The notes under the pieces are model-generated. The model searched no databases. It worked only from the letters and a program-made list of their open reading frames with translations, and had not been told where the DNA came from. From Hormoscilla sp. GM7CHS1pb (lineage in GTDB: Bacteria > Cyanobacteriota > Cyanobacteriia > Cyanobacteriales > Desertifilaceae), in the NCBI GenBank assembly GCA_014323675.1, contig JACONN010000001.1, positions 43,215 through 107,214 of the forward strand: a stretch of 64,000 bases of DNA. Direction: 5' to 3'. Shown in pieces: positions 10,034 through 18,356 of this stretch. Position 1 is the stretch's first letter. The number at the start of each line of letters is the position of its first letter. The position numbers and the translations under genes are program-made.

Positions 10034-10162
10034 TGTAATCTCTAAGATTACTCTTCTATACTACGGTATAACACGCATAATTCAAATTCTCTGTATTATC
10101 TGTAATCTCTAAGATTACTCTTTTATACTACGGTATAACACGCATAATTCAAATTCTCTGTT
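10033..10162. repeat. Tandem duplication, 67-bp period
   Basis: Two copies starting CTGTAATCTCTAAGATTACT, at 10033 and 10100, nearly identical over about 62 bp. Each holds the inverted repeat GTAATCTCTAAGATTAC. The duplication starts right at the worn MITE end. No gene. From 10163 to 10474 I see only AT-rich sequence with a CAATTTTCAATTTTCAA-type palindromic block. Confidence 0.8.
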
Positions 10163-10510
10163 GATAGCAGTTAGGGGTTGCAAATTGCCAATTGAAAATT
10201 GAAAATTGAATAAGCGTTAATAGTCGATTTATGAACATTTATAACTATTTCAATTGACCATTCACAATTTTCAATTTTCAACCCCGATCGTCGGTGGAGT
10301 TGTGCAACAAAATTCAAATTACTTTACAAATAATCGGCTAAAAATGTTAATTTTTTTGAAAATGAAAAATTTTTGTCCATTTTACAGATTTTATGACTGC
10401 TTGTCAACCGTATTTATACTTAGACAATAAAAAAATCTCCGACCAACGGGCGCAAGACCACACCCTCGTGACCAATGTTAAAAACCTTGAATAACTCAAG
10501 ACTTTGGAAT

Positions 10511-10668
10511 CAAAACGATCGCTTTTCAACCACCAAAAGTCTATCACAACGATCGCTTTTCTTCTCTCAAAATAGAAAACTTAAAAAAAACGATCGCTCT
10601 TCAACCACTCTAACTTACCAAAACGATCGCTTCTCAACTACTATCAGTTTACAGGAGCGATCGCTTTT
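10511..10668. repeat. Cluster of five HIP1 cores at about 34-bp spacing
   Basis: CGATCGC cores at 10516, 10550, 10591, 10624 and 10658 (intervals 34, 41, 33, 34), each followed by a T-rich stretch, mostly CTTTTC or CTTCTC, and three times by TCAAC. A 79-codon open frame across it is just the repeat translated. Confidence 0.6.
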
Positions 10669-10680
10669 CTCTATGCTGAA

Positions 10681-11175
10681 CTACGCTTTAGATCTATTGC
10701 TTAAAATGCTATAGATAAAAGGAAGACTTACTAAACCTGCTGAAACCAAAGTTTGAAGAGTAGCTGACTCTTTTTTCCCATTCACAACCCACGAAACAAA
10801 ATGCTCACAATTGTCGGCTATAGGGTTGTAATCTTTATTCCCTTCAGCGAAAGCTAGGTCAATACGACGTGATGGTTCGCTTATTTTTTGTATTTTAGCT
10901 ACTTCAAAAGTTGGAGTAGTGAGACCCTCAAGAAAAGATTTAAAAGTCTTATAATACTGATCTATTCCAGTAAAGCCCAAACCATCCTTAGACATATGAA
11001 TGATACAAGGGTTGATTTGTTCTGATTGAGAAGTATAAGTATTAATACTTACATCCAGGATAAACTGATGATGGAATGCTGCCCTCAAAGCTCGCTGCAA
11101 AGGACCACCACCTTGCTCTTCTACCACGTAAAGACCATTCTCAAGATTATTCAAATCCAGTAATGTCATTTTCAT
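10681..11175 (-). CDS. LRAT-like (NC domain) protein with C-terminal membrane helix
   Basis: 164 residues. NCEHFV at residues 122-127 is the catalytic-cysteine motif of lecithin retinol acyltransferase-like proteins of the NlpC/P60 superfamily. The usual N-terminal His motif is not clear, so catalysis is uncertain. A hydrophobic helix near residues 138-157 could anchor it in a membrane. In bacteria such proteins are of unknown role. No operon partner; the gene sits between the HIP1 cluster and repeat debris. Confidence 0.7.
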   Translation of the reverse strand: MKMTLLDLNNLENGLYVVEEQGGGPLQRALRAAFHHQFILDVSINTYTSQSEQINPCIIHMSKDGLGFTGIDQYYKTFKSFLEGLTTPTFEVAKIQKISEPSRRIDLAFAEGNKDYNPIADNCEHFVSWVVNGKKESATLQTLVSAGLVSLPFIYSILSNRSKA

Positions 11176-11455
11176 AGGTCATTTTCCCTCTTGTACATCT
11201 ATAGCCCCTGCGCAGCGGAAGGGGCCTGGAGCGTGGGCTTTGTTCATGTAGCCGGACCCTTTAGGGTTCGGCGGGCGGGGAGGCCGAGTACCAACTGGTT
11301 TTGACCACACCCACCTGGGAAAAATTATCCGATGATTTTGTTTGAGACGCCGACGGTGTTAGCAGATCTCAAGCAAGATCCTGGATATGAGGTAGCACAG
11401 TCAGGAAGCCGATCGCCCATTGCCAGATTCAGGGAAAGTATGATAATATGGCACT
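11176..11455. repeat. Repeat debris and Uma2 relic
   Basis: Holds a palindromic block near 11200-11285 (GCCCCTGCGCAGCGG and GACCCTTTAGGGTTC), a solo MITE end TTTTGACCACACCC at 11299-11312, and directly after it a short relic of an Uma2 gene (TWEKLSDDFV in frame, then stop) at 11313-11343. No intact gene. Confidence 0.55.
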
Positions 11456-11929
11456 ATGAAACCTACAGTTTACATCGAAACCGCGATCGTCAGTTACCTG
11501 ACAGCCAGACCGAGCCGGGACTCGATCGTAGCTGCTCATCAGCAAATTACCGTTAATTGGTGGGAAAACATCCTTCCTCAAGTGCAAGGCTTCATCTCGC
11601 CATTTGTGATTGATGAAATATCAAAAGGGGATCGGGATGCAGCGCAAAAACGGATTGAGGCAATTGCCAACTTACAGTTCTTACAATCAAACGATGAAAT
11701 AAGCGAATTAGCTAAGAAATACTTGACTGCTCTCCAAATTCCAGATAAAGCAAAACTAGACGCATTTCACCTAGCTATAGCAGCTTGGCACAGGATGGAC
11801 TATTTGGTAAGCTGGAATTGTAAGCACATTGTTAGCGCTCGCGTTCGCAGAATCATCACAGAAATTAATGGTAGTGAGGCTATACACACGCCAGTAATAT
11901 GTACGCCAGAAACACTCATGGAGATCTAA
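11456..11929 (+). CDS. PIN-domain protein, VapC-like toxin candidate
   Basis: 157 residues with PIN-domain architecture: an N-terminal acidic position in VYIETAIVSYL, a central helix region and DAFHLAIAAWHRMDYLVSWN near residues 102-121, which carries the conserved Asp before the last strand. PIN proteins are Mg-dependent RNases, commonly type II toxins. The next gene begins one base after the stop codon, so the pair is likely co-translated. Target RNA is unknown. Confidence 0.82.
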   Translation: MKPTVYIETAIVSYLTARPSRDSIVAAHQQITVNWWENILPQVQGFISPFVIDEISKGDRDAAQKRIEAIANLQFLQSNDEISELAKKYLTALQIPDKAKLDAFHLAIAAWHRMDYLVSWNCKHIVSARVRRIITEINGSEAIHTPVICTPETLMEI

Positions 11930-11930
11930 T

Positions 11931-12491
11931 ATGCAGTCAGACCCAATTGTAGAAGAAATTCACAAAATTAGACTGGAAATAGAAGCAGAATGCGATGGCG
12001 ATATGAAAAAAATACTTGCCCGCGCTAAGGAAATTGAGAAACAATATGCAGACAGAGTTGTGTCTCGACCTGTGGGCTTGCCAAAGCCCCCCCTAATAGG
12101 AGTTGGTCGGGAGATTGCTTTTGTTCACCTCAGATTAACTCGAACAAAATTAAATGATTCTCTCGTAGAATATTTAGTAGAGTCCTCTGATTTTAACCGG
12201 GGACGAGCATGGCAGTCAGTGGGAAAACTTGTGATTGACAAGATCGAAAAATCTTACAAATTTCAGCCAGCAAAGGTCTGGGAAGAACGCCAAATTATCC
12301 CGCCGGAAGTATATGCCAGAGAGTTAACAGCAACAGAACCACAATTCATATATCCCGATCGTTGGGGTGCTTGGTCGATGTTAATCCACTATTGGGCCGT
12401 ATTATTGCTGGAAAGCAATACTTTTCCTGCATATCATCCCTTATCTTTCTTTCCAGATCGGGTGGAGTCAGTTAAAGCACAAGCACTCTAG
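11931..12491 (+). CDS. Antitoxin-like N-terminus fused to an unknown domain
   Basis: 186 residues. The first 50 (DPIVEEIHKIRLEIEAEC, then ILARAKEIEKQY) resemble the small antitoxins that accompany PIN toxins in cyanobacteria. Such partners normally end near residue 60-90. Here the sequence continues for about 120 residues rich in Trp and aromatic residues (for example RWGAWSMLIHYWAVLLLESN) that I do not recognise. Position directly after the PIN gene supports an antitoxin role. Fusion, or a longer family I do not know, are both possible. Confidence 0.6.
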   Translation: MQSDPIVEEIHKIRLEIEAECDGDMKKILARAKEIEKQYADRVVSRPVGLPKPPLIGVGREIAFVHLRLTRTKLNDSLVEYLVESSDFNRGRAWQSVGKLVIDKIEKSYKFQPAKVWEERQIIPPEVYARELTATEPQFIYPDRWGAWSMLIHYWAVLLLESNTFPAYHPLSFFPDRVESVKAQAL

Positions 12492-12594
12492 TCAGAGCGT
12501 TGATATCTCGTCAATAGCGGCATTCTTATACCCGGTTTCTAGCTTCTACTGGACCGATGTCCTAGAATGTCCTTTTATCCGCAAAAAGATTTAC

Positions 12595-12623
12595 TTGACA
12601 ATTGAGCGTTCTCATGCTAATAC
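12595..12623 (+). promoter_or_regulatory. Sigma70-type promoter of Pmp3 copy 2
   Basis: TTGACA (12595-12600), a 17-bp spacer and TAATAC (12618-12623). It is homologous to the promoter at 9007; the block from the promoter to the GAAGGAGG ribosome binding site is duplicated. Confidence 0.7.
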
Positions 12624-12685
12624 AAAGATAGGTTAACACTCGGACATCAGATCGAGCTAGCGTTTTTGTTTTGAAGGAGGCTTAA

Positions 12686-12802
12686 ATGGGCGATTTAATT
12701 AGAATTTTGTGTGCGATTTTCTTGCCCCCCTTGGGAGTATTCTTACAAGTTGGTCTTGGCAAGGATTTTTGGATTAATATCCTCTGGGCTTTGGCTTTTT
12801 AG
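12686..12802 (+). pseudogene. Pmp3/YqaE small membrane protein, truncated copy 2
   Basis: Reads MGDLIRILCAIFLPPLGVFL and on through GKDFWINIL, then WALAF and stop at codon 39. The second membrane helix seen in copy 1 (GYLPGIIHAVWVIARK) is missing. Sequence changes abruptly to a structured-RNA-like segment on the opposite strand, so an insertion or deletion removed the 3' end. Could be expressed as a single-helix peptide. Confidence 0.65.
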
Positions 12803-13262
12803 GACATCCCTCTCCTCGTGGCTTGCGCTTTACATCTAACTTGTCCCGGTGGACAGCACACGAGAAGTTAATTCGTTCCTTGGTCTCATTTCGCGATGCT
12901 TTTAGGTCCCTACTATACCCCGGGAGTTCTTTGAGTACGATATTAGCCAAACAACACAACTAATACTAACTGCCATTTCCCTTTTGGGCCAGCGCATAAA
13001 GCCTGATTTCGCTGGATTCTCTTCACGAGGCTTAACATAGGTTCGCAAGTTCATACCATGAGCATCTTACCTAGCGGCGTCACTGGCTTTAGGCTACCAG
13101 TTATCCTACATTTCAGTTCTCGCTCTGCACGCTCCGGGAACCCTCCGCTACGAGGTGATGTTACTCCATGGCACTGAGAACCGGTGGGGTGCATCCCACT
13201 TTCGCAAGGGCTAATGGAACCAGACCCGACTTTCACCATTATTGGTTTACGTCAGAACGAAT
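12803..13262 (-). mobile_element. Group II intron-like structured RNA fragment
   Basis: No gene is visible. On the minus strand it contains GGCTTTATGCGCTGGCCCA then GTTAGTATTAG then AACTCCCGGGG, matching in the same order the segment at 61383 (GGCTTATACACTGGCCCC, GTTAGTGCTAG, AACTCCCGGGG). This looks like domain I of a bacterial group II intron. A GGTGAAAGTC...GGTTCC stretch (about 13216-13237) resembles half of domain V, but the partner strand is not found. No reverse transcriptase gene is present. Another kind of structured element cannot be excluded. Confidence 0.45.
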
Positions 13263-13281
13263 CGCACGTAGATATAGAGAG

Positions 13282-14346
13282 TTAAAGAACTCTATAATAC
13301 TCGCGGGCGATCGCGGCTATATCGGGAGCGCGATCGTGACCATTAACGATGAGTCGAGCATTATAAAAGTCCCTGGTGGCCCCGTGAATGTAATCATTTA
13401 ACTTGTGACTGGTAAAGGTGCCATCCCGCATACCGATTACCAGGATCTTAGCTGCGATCGGGGGTTCAGCTGCTCGTTCGGGATTATTCACCAGATCGAT
13501 ACCCAATCGGTTAGACCAATCCGTATAATTGTACCGTCCCGTGATCTGCACAAAACCGCGTCCCTTATAGCGGGGACCATCTCCCGATCTTGTATTGTCT
13601 AAATCCGATCGCCCTTCATAGGCCCAACCGGTAGCCGATTCTCTCATCCATTGTCCCAGATGAGATTCATGTTCCGCTGTCGCCAAAATATAGGCAATTT
13701 GTCCTCGATCTGTAACCCCATTCGCATCACATTCCTGCAATATTAAGGGAATCGACTCCCGTGCGTAGGAACGATAACTCCCATGAATCGTAGCGACAAT
13801 CCTGTCCAAGTCAAAAGAACCAACTTGCTTGTTATAGGGCCGATAAGCTTCTACATATTTGGACTCCAGAGCTGACCAAGTGTTTTCACCTACAATGCCA
13901 TCAACAAGTAGACCCTTACTCTGCTGGAAACGTTTAACCGCCAACTCGATTTTTGAGTCAAATCTCCCATCTGATGGTTCATTTTGGGAAAGCATTCCCT
14001 GTTTTTTCAGCAAATCCTGAAGGGTTTTGACATAATTTTGCAATTGAGGGGAATCAATGCCATCACCGAGGCGGAGTAGAGGATATCTCTGGGGCGGTGT
14101 GGGGGATGTTCGGTTTAAGACTGCCCATGTCTCTGGATAAACAATTCCATCCACATATAACTCGTTATACTGCTGTAAACGTTTAACCGCATCCTCAGTT
14201 CGGGTGTCAAATCGACCATCGGATAGCACGTTAGCAGCAAGTACACCCGCTTTTTTCAATTTATCTTGCAGTTCCATGACTTGCTGTTGGTACTCCGGGT
14301 ACTGTATACCATCTCCTTTACGCAGTATCGGATTTTTGATTGCCAT
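13282..14346 (-). CDS. Peptidoglycan-binding GH19-type glycoside hydrolase
   Basis: About 354 residues: two N-terminal PG_binding_1 repeats (around residues 5-75 and 85-165, each ending in G(I/V)VxxxTW) and a C-terminal chitinase/lysozyme-like domain with ILATAEHESHLGQWM and YKGRGFVQITGRYNY. This architecture suggests cleavage of peptidoglycan or chitin, as in endolysins. No signal peptide, so export would need another route. Start chosen at ATG 14346, eleven codons inside the longest frame, because AAGAGG lies just upstream of it. Confidence 0.85.
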   Translation of the reverse strand: MAIKNPILRKGDGIQYPEYQQQVMELQDKLKKAGVLAANVLSDGRFDTRTEDAVKRLQQYNELYVDGIVYPETWAVLNRTSPTPPQRYPLLRLGDGIDSPQLQNYVKTLQDLLKKQGMLSQNEPSDGRFDSKIELAVKRFQQSKGLLVDGIVGENTWSALESKYVEAYRPYNKQVGSFDLDRIVATIHGSYRSYARESIPLILQECDANGVTDRGQIAYILATAEHESHLGQWMRESATGWAYEGRSDLDNTRSGDGPRYKGRGFVQITGRYNYTDWSNRLGIDLVNNPERAAEPPIAAKILVIGMRDGTFTSHKLNDYIHGATRDFYNARLIVNGHDRAPDIAAIAREYYRVL

Positions 14347-14492
14347 TGATGTATTCCTCTTTTTCAAGTCAAAAGTCAAAAGTTTTACTAAGCGCGTTAC
14401 TTTACTTTACTTTTCAAGTCAAAAGTCACGCACCGGAGCAGGTGGTAATAATATTTTACCATCTGCATCCATTCTACTTAATGTTTTTTTTG

Positions 14493-15410
14493 CTAGCAGC
14501 TTGTTACTCCCTGCTGCTCAATTTGCAGGGTTTTCACAACCGCTGCAATGGACTGCTGCTGCCAGGCCAAGGCGATCGCCGCTGCTACATCCGATGCTGG
14601 CCCTGGTTCCACCAAGGCCAACAGAGTCGGTCCTGCACCACTGATTACCATCCCTAATGCACCGGCATCCACGGCGGCTTTCTGAACAACATCATATCCG
14701 AGAATCAAGCTTTTCCGGTAAGGTTGATGGATGCGGTCTTGCAGGGCAGATCGGATCCAGTCGGCCCGACCTGTTTCTAATCCTCGCACTAATAAGCCCA
14801 AATGGGAAGTGTTAAATATGGCATCGGCGCGACTGTACTGGGTGGGGAGAACCCGTCGGGCCTCGGCAGTAGATAGTTCAAAATCGGGTATTGCTACAAC
14901 TGGAATAATATGGGAATGCCAGGGGATGTCGCAAATCTGGCAACCCCCATCACTGGTGGCGGCCAGACGACAGCCTCCCAAAAGTGCCGGGACGACGTTA
15001 TCGGGATGTCCTTCTAGGGCGATCGCCAGTTCCAGCACTTCAGTTCGATCGAGAGGTTCCCCTGCTAGCAGGTTAGCAGCAACCAACCCCCCGACGATCG
15101 CGGTGGCGGAACTCCCCAACCCTCTGGCCAAAGGTACGTCGATGGTAATCGATATCTGTACGGGTGGCGCAGTTTGTCCTAAATGCTCGTATAATTTGAC
15201 AAAAGATTGGTAGAGGAGATTGTCAGCACCCGTACTCAGTCCCTTTGCCCCTGCACCGGTGACATTAATATCGTAAAGTTTGTCGTCATTGTCGGTGAGG
15301 TACTCAAACTGGAATTGATTGTAGAGGGTTAAAGCTGCACCGATGCAATCAAAGCCAGGACCGAGGTTTGCCGTTGTCGCCGGTACTTTAACTGTAACTG
15401 TATTGACCAT
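14493..15410 (-). CDS. thrB: Homoserine kinase
   Basis: GHMP-family kinase that phosphorylates homoserine on the way to threonine. The N-terminal PATTANLGPGFDCIG and the ATP-binding loop PLARGLGSSATAIVGG (near residue 95) are characteristic. 305 residues is full length. It stands alone; thrS lies 12 kb away on the same strand. Confidence 0.95.
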   Translation of the reverse strand: MVNTVTVKVPATTANLGPGFDCIGAALTLYNQFQFEYLTDNDDKLYDINVTGAGAKGLSTGADNLLYQSFVKLYEHLGQTAPPVQISITIDVPLARGLGSSATAIVGGLVAANLLAGEPLDRTEVLELAIALEGHPDNVVPALLGGCRLAATSDGGCQICDIPWHSHIIPVVAIPDFELSTAEARRVLPTQYSRADAIFNTSHLGLLVRGLETGRADWIRSALQDRIHQPYRKSLILGYDVVQKAAVDAGALGMVISGAGPTLLALVEPGPASDVAAAIALAWQQQSIAAVVKTLQIEQQGVTSC

Positions 15411-15603
15411 TTTGAATATTTTACTGCCCCATATGCCAGATATTAGATGATATCAGATTCTGTTGGCAAGGGGCGATCGACCTGTGAGGAGATGAGAAGA
15501 TGGGTTGATAACAGCACTTCGTAAAATGTAGAAAAACGTAGAAAGTGGTATATAATCAGTGGTGACAGATATGACGCGAGCGCGTAGTGGGAGGGGACGA
15601 CAG

Positions 15604-16815
15604 ATGCAGCTAGTACAACAGCACATCGTCAACAGGAATCATCCATATTGGTCTTACTTTGACCAGCAGTGTTTCCTATCCAAGAATCTTTTCAACCTAG
15701 CTAACTACCATATGCGTCAACACTTCTTTGGGACCAGACGTGTGATGTCATTTACAGCGCTCTATCACCTGGTGTCAAAGTCCCAAGCGTATTACTTGCT
15801 ACCGAATACCAAGGTTGCCAAGCAGGTGACCAGACGTGTTCACAAGACATGGCTGGGCTATAAGGCAGCGCATAAAGACTGGCAGAAACACCCAGAGAAG
15901 TATATTGGTGAGCCAAGGATACCGAAATATAAGGACAAGACTAAGGGGCGCTATATGCTCGTCTTTCCATTGGAGACGGTATCCAAGCCACCACTACGAA
16001 AAGGAATCGTCAAGCTAACACCTTGCCCTATTCAATTTTCCTCAGGTTTGCTGGATGTTGCAGAGGTGAGAGTTGTACCGAAGTCAGGTTGTTATGTTGT
16101 CGAGATTGTTTATGAAAAACAGGAGGCGAATGTAGTTTATGGAGACGCTGTTGCTGGTGTTGACTTAGGTTTGGTGAATCTGGTCACTTTAACAACTAAT
16201 CAGCCTGGTGTTGCACCACTGCTGATTAAGGGAGGGGCGCTTAAGGCCATCAATACCTACTACAATAAACGGAAGGCGAAACTTCAGGGAGACCTTGAAA
16301 CAAGACATAGTCTAAAGGTCAGCTCTTTACTAGATGCGCTTAGCATGAAGCGCAATAACCGAGTTAAAAACTACCTTCATACGACCAGTCGTAGAGTCAT
16401 TGACTGGTGTGTTAACCACAACATCAAGACTCTGATTATTGGGAAGAACGATGGTTGGAAGAATGGTATCCAGATAGGACGCAAGAACAATCAGCAGTTC
16501 GTTAACATTCCACACGCCAAGTTAGTCTCCCAACTTGTCTACAAGGGGATACTGGTTGGTATTGAGGTCATCACGACTGAAGAGAGCTATACCAGTAAGG
16601 CATCATTCTTGCATCTAGATGAATTACCATTACATGGCGATGGACAGAAGCAAAAGTTTAGCGGTCGCCGAGTCAAGCGTGGTTTGTATAAGTCTGCGCT
16701 CGGGCTACTGAACGCTGACGTTAATGGCTCCTACAACATCATCCGAAAAGTAAAGTCAAATGCCTTCGATGGCTATGACTTAAAGGCAAGGCAGTTTTAT
16801 GCCTTCAGTGCTTGA
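15604..16815 (+). CDS. tnpB: TnpB (OrfB) of an IS200/IS605-type element
   Basis: RNA-guided nuclease of IS605-like elements, ancestral to Cas12. RuvC residues are visible: Asp in GVDLG, Glu in ITTEESYTSK and Asp in NADVNGS. The segment between the last two has no cysteines, so the usual CXXC zinc finger is missing. That is also seen in a cyanobacterial subgroup. No tnpA is adjacent, so it is a TnpB-only element. Start at ATG 15604 (MQLVQQHIV) fits the family better than the upstream ATG/GTG codons. A TATAAT box lies near 15551. A guide RNA would be expected at the 3' end. Confidence 0.88.
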   Translation: MQLVQQHIVNRNHPYWSYFDQQCFLSKNLFNLANYHMRQHFFGTRRVMSFTALYHLVSKSQAYYLLPNTKVAKQVTRRVHKTWLGYKAAHKDWQKHPEKYIGEPRIPKYKDKTKGRYMLVFPLETVSKPPLRKGIVKLTPCPIQFSSGLLDVAEVRVVPKSGCYVVEIVYEKQEANVVYGDAVAGVDLGLVNLVTLTTNQPGVAPLLIKGGALKAINTYYNKRKAKLQGDLETRHSLKVSSLLDALSMKRNNRVKNYLHTTSRRVIDWCVNHNIKTLIIGKNDGWKNGIQIGRKNNQQFVNIPHAKLVSQLVYKGILVGIEVITTEESYTSKASFLHLDELPLHGDGQKQKFSGRRVKRGLYKSALGLLNADVNGSYNIIRKVKSNAFDGYDLKARQFYAFSA

Positions 16816-16827
16816 CCCACTGAGAAC

Positions 16828-16852
16828 TCACGATTTTCTACAAATCGCGTGA
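16828..16852 (+). mobile_element. Putative right-end hairpin of the TnpB element
   Basis: TCACGATTT pairs with AAATCGCGTGA around a short loop with a 2-nt bulge, 12 bp after the tnpB stop. Subterminal hairpins of this kind mark IS200/IS605 ends. It overlaps the first codons of the methyltransferase gene, so the element probably sits directly at that gene's start. Confidence 0.5.
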
Positions 16853-17466
16853 ACGGTTTCTATTCACAAGTAATTTTCCCTCGCGCTTTGGACTGGGTGA
16901 TGTCTGGCCCGGTTTTTACTCAGTACCGTCAAGCAGTTTTGTCCGAGGTTTCGGGGGAAGTTTTGGAAATTGGCTTTGGTACGGGATTGAATTTGCCCCA
17001 TTACCCGGAAACCATGCAAAAGCTGACTGCGATCGATTCTAATGCTGGGATGAATGCTTTAGCAAGGAAACGCATTCAATCTTCTGGGATTATTGTAGCT
17101 AATCGAGTCCTGAATGGTGAGAATTTACCGATGGCGGATAATAGCTTTGATAGCGTAGTGAGTACCTGGACATTATGTAGCATTGCCAAGGTAGAACAAG
17201 CGCTACAGGAAATTCATCGGGTGCTCAAACCTGGGGGAAAGTTCTTTTTCATCGAACATGGACTGAGTGACGACCCCAAAGTGCAAGTCTGGCAACATCG
17301 CTTGACGCCTTTACAGAAGATTATAGCGGATGGCTGTCATCTCGATCGCAATATGAAAAAGTTAGTGGAAAACCAGTTTGAGATGCTGAAGCTGGAGCTG
17401 TTTTATATGGAAGAAACTCCGAAATTTGCTGGCTATATGTATAAAGGCGTTGCTACAAAAGTATGA
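16849..17466 (+). CDS. Class I SAM-dependent methyltransferase
   Basis: 205 residues with motif I EIGFGTGLN, an acidic post-I position (AIDSN) and motif III region around RVLKPGGKFFFIEHG. Resembles the UbiE-like / METTL7-like group that methylates small molecules; substrate unknown. The open frame begins with GTG at 16849 immediately after the TnpB element hairpin, without a convincing ribosome binding site, so the native upstream region was probably displaced by the insertion. Confidence 0.85.
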   Translation: MNGFYSQVIFPRALDWVMSGPVFTQYRQAVLSEVSGEVLEIGFGTGLNLPHYPETMQKLTAIDSNAGMNALARKRIQSSGIIVANRVLNGENLPMADNSFDSVVSTWTLCSIAKVEQALQEIHRVLKPGGKFFFIEHGLSDDPKVQVWQHRLTPLQKIIADGCHLDRNMKKLVENQFEMLKLELFYMEETPKFAGYMYKGVATKV

Positions 17467-17500
17467 TATAGTGAGTTATTGCACCATTCTCGATTAGTCT

Positions 17501-17560
17501 CATAGCCCGCCGGGGGTTCAAACCCCCGGCTAATAGCTAAAGTCGGTTGAAAACCGACTA
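17501..17560. repeat. Double-hairpin interspersed repeat
   Basis: CCGGGGGTTTGAACCCCCGG-type hairpin followed by an AAGTCGGTT...AACCGACT hairpin. A near-identical copy lies at 29528-29586 and a partial one at 55541-55570. The GGTTCAAACCC part mimics a tRNA T arm but no tRNA is present. Confidence 0.75.
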
Positions 17561-17586
17561 AAAATATTGGTCGATCGACCATGATA

Positions 17587-17690
17587 TATATTCGTCTGCT
17601 TTCCGGAGTCGGTAAATTAACGGTAAAGAATTGGGATGTATCCCTGTATGGGCTTTGATTTGTTCCCGAAGTCGGGCGATCGCATTTCCA
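17587..17690 (-). pseudogene. 3' relic of an antitoxin-like gene
   Basis: In frame on the minus strand it reads AIARLREQIKAHTGIHPN and LPLIYRLRKADEY, clearly homologous to the C-terminal half of the intact 89-residue protein at 26223. The start is missing. Confidence 0.65.
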
Positions 17691-17751
17691 TGCCATAACT
17701 ATCTAAAAAATAATCAGTATTTCCAGGAGTTCAGGGAAATAAATTGATTTG

Positions 17752-18132
17752 TTAAGCTAAAACCAGATTCCTCGATCTAGTCTTAGGCTCAAGGGAAACT
17801 CCTTGTTCTTCTAGTCGGTAACGTTCTTCATCGGCTTCCATTTTCAAGAGTTCTTGATGACTCTCGCAATAACGAATAACTTCGTGAATAGCGGCTAGAG
17901 GAAGATACCAATTATCTGCGGTCTCTTCTGGAGTCAAGTCATTAACTAGCATATCCTGCCAGACCGTAAAGGCTCGCAGTTTCTGCCCTTTGATGTAAAG
18001 TTGCCGCCGCCAAGGATGCTGACGCTCTACTAAATACTGCCACTCTTCAGTCGATATGGGTTCAAGTTCTGGGATCGCTAAGCGCATTTGTCCGGACGAA
18101 CTGTGCAGAAATAGTTGAGAGCCTGGAGACAT
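17752..18132 (-). CDS. DUF433-type antitoxin-like protein
   Basis: 126 residues; the C-terminal two thirds (VWQDMLVNDLTPEETADNW through LEADEERYRLEEQGVSLEP) match a large cyanobacterial family related to DUF433, usually the upstream partner of a PIN-like toxin. No toxin gene follows here: the next sequence downstream is repeat and antitoxin relic. It may be an orphan antitoxin. Confidence 0.7.
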   Translation of the reverse strand: MSPGSQLFLHSSSGQMRLAIPELEPISTEEWQYLVERQHPWRRQLYIKGQKLRAFTVWQDMLVNDLTPEETADNWYLPLAAIHEVIRYCESHQELLKMEADEERYRLEEQGVSLEPKTRSRNLVLA

Positions 18133-18356
18133 TTGGCGCTCTCAAGCCACCATCACATTAATGGAGCGTTCAATTGCTTCTTTTATGTTGGCCGCTCCGA
18201 TCTCCTTGCACAGCCAGTCTAGCTGTGCTTCTCGATCTGGAGTTATTTTGAAGTGCTGTCCATATGTGGACAGTGTTTCTGGAGAAGATGCTGTGGGTCT
18301 GACCATGTTTCTTTTTGCTTTTCCTCGGACAGTCGCGATCGGTATAATTAATTTTA

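Noticed and set aside
10511..10668. Possible CRISPR array at the regularly spaced CGATCGC cores
   Set aside because: The shared part is only about 7-15 bp, spacers are not uniform and no cas gene is near; it is a HIP1 cluster.
13216..13237. Group II intron domain V
   Set aside because: Only the GGTGAAAGTC...GGTTCC half is present; the pairing 5' half (GAGCC) is not found, so it is not called as domain V.
17501..17560. tRNA-like GGGGTTCAAACCCCC arm (also 29528 and 55541)
   Set aside because: Only a T-arm-like hairpin; no acceptor stem, anticodon arm or CCA context. It is an interspersed repeat.
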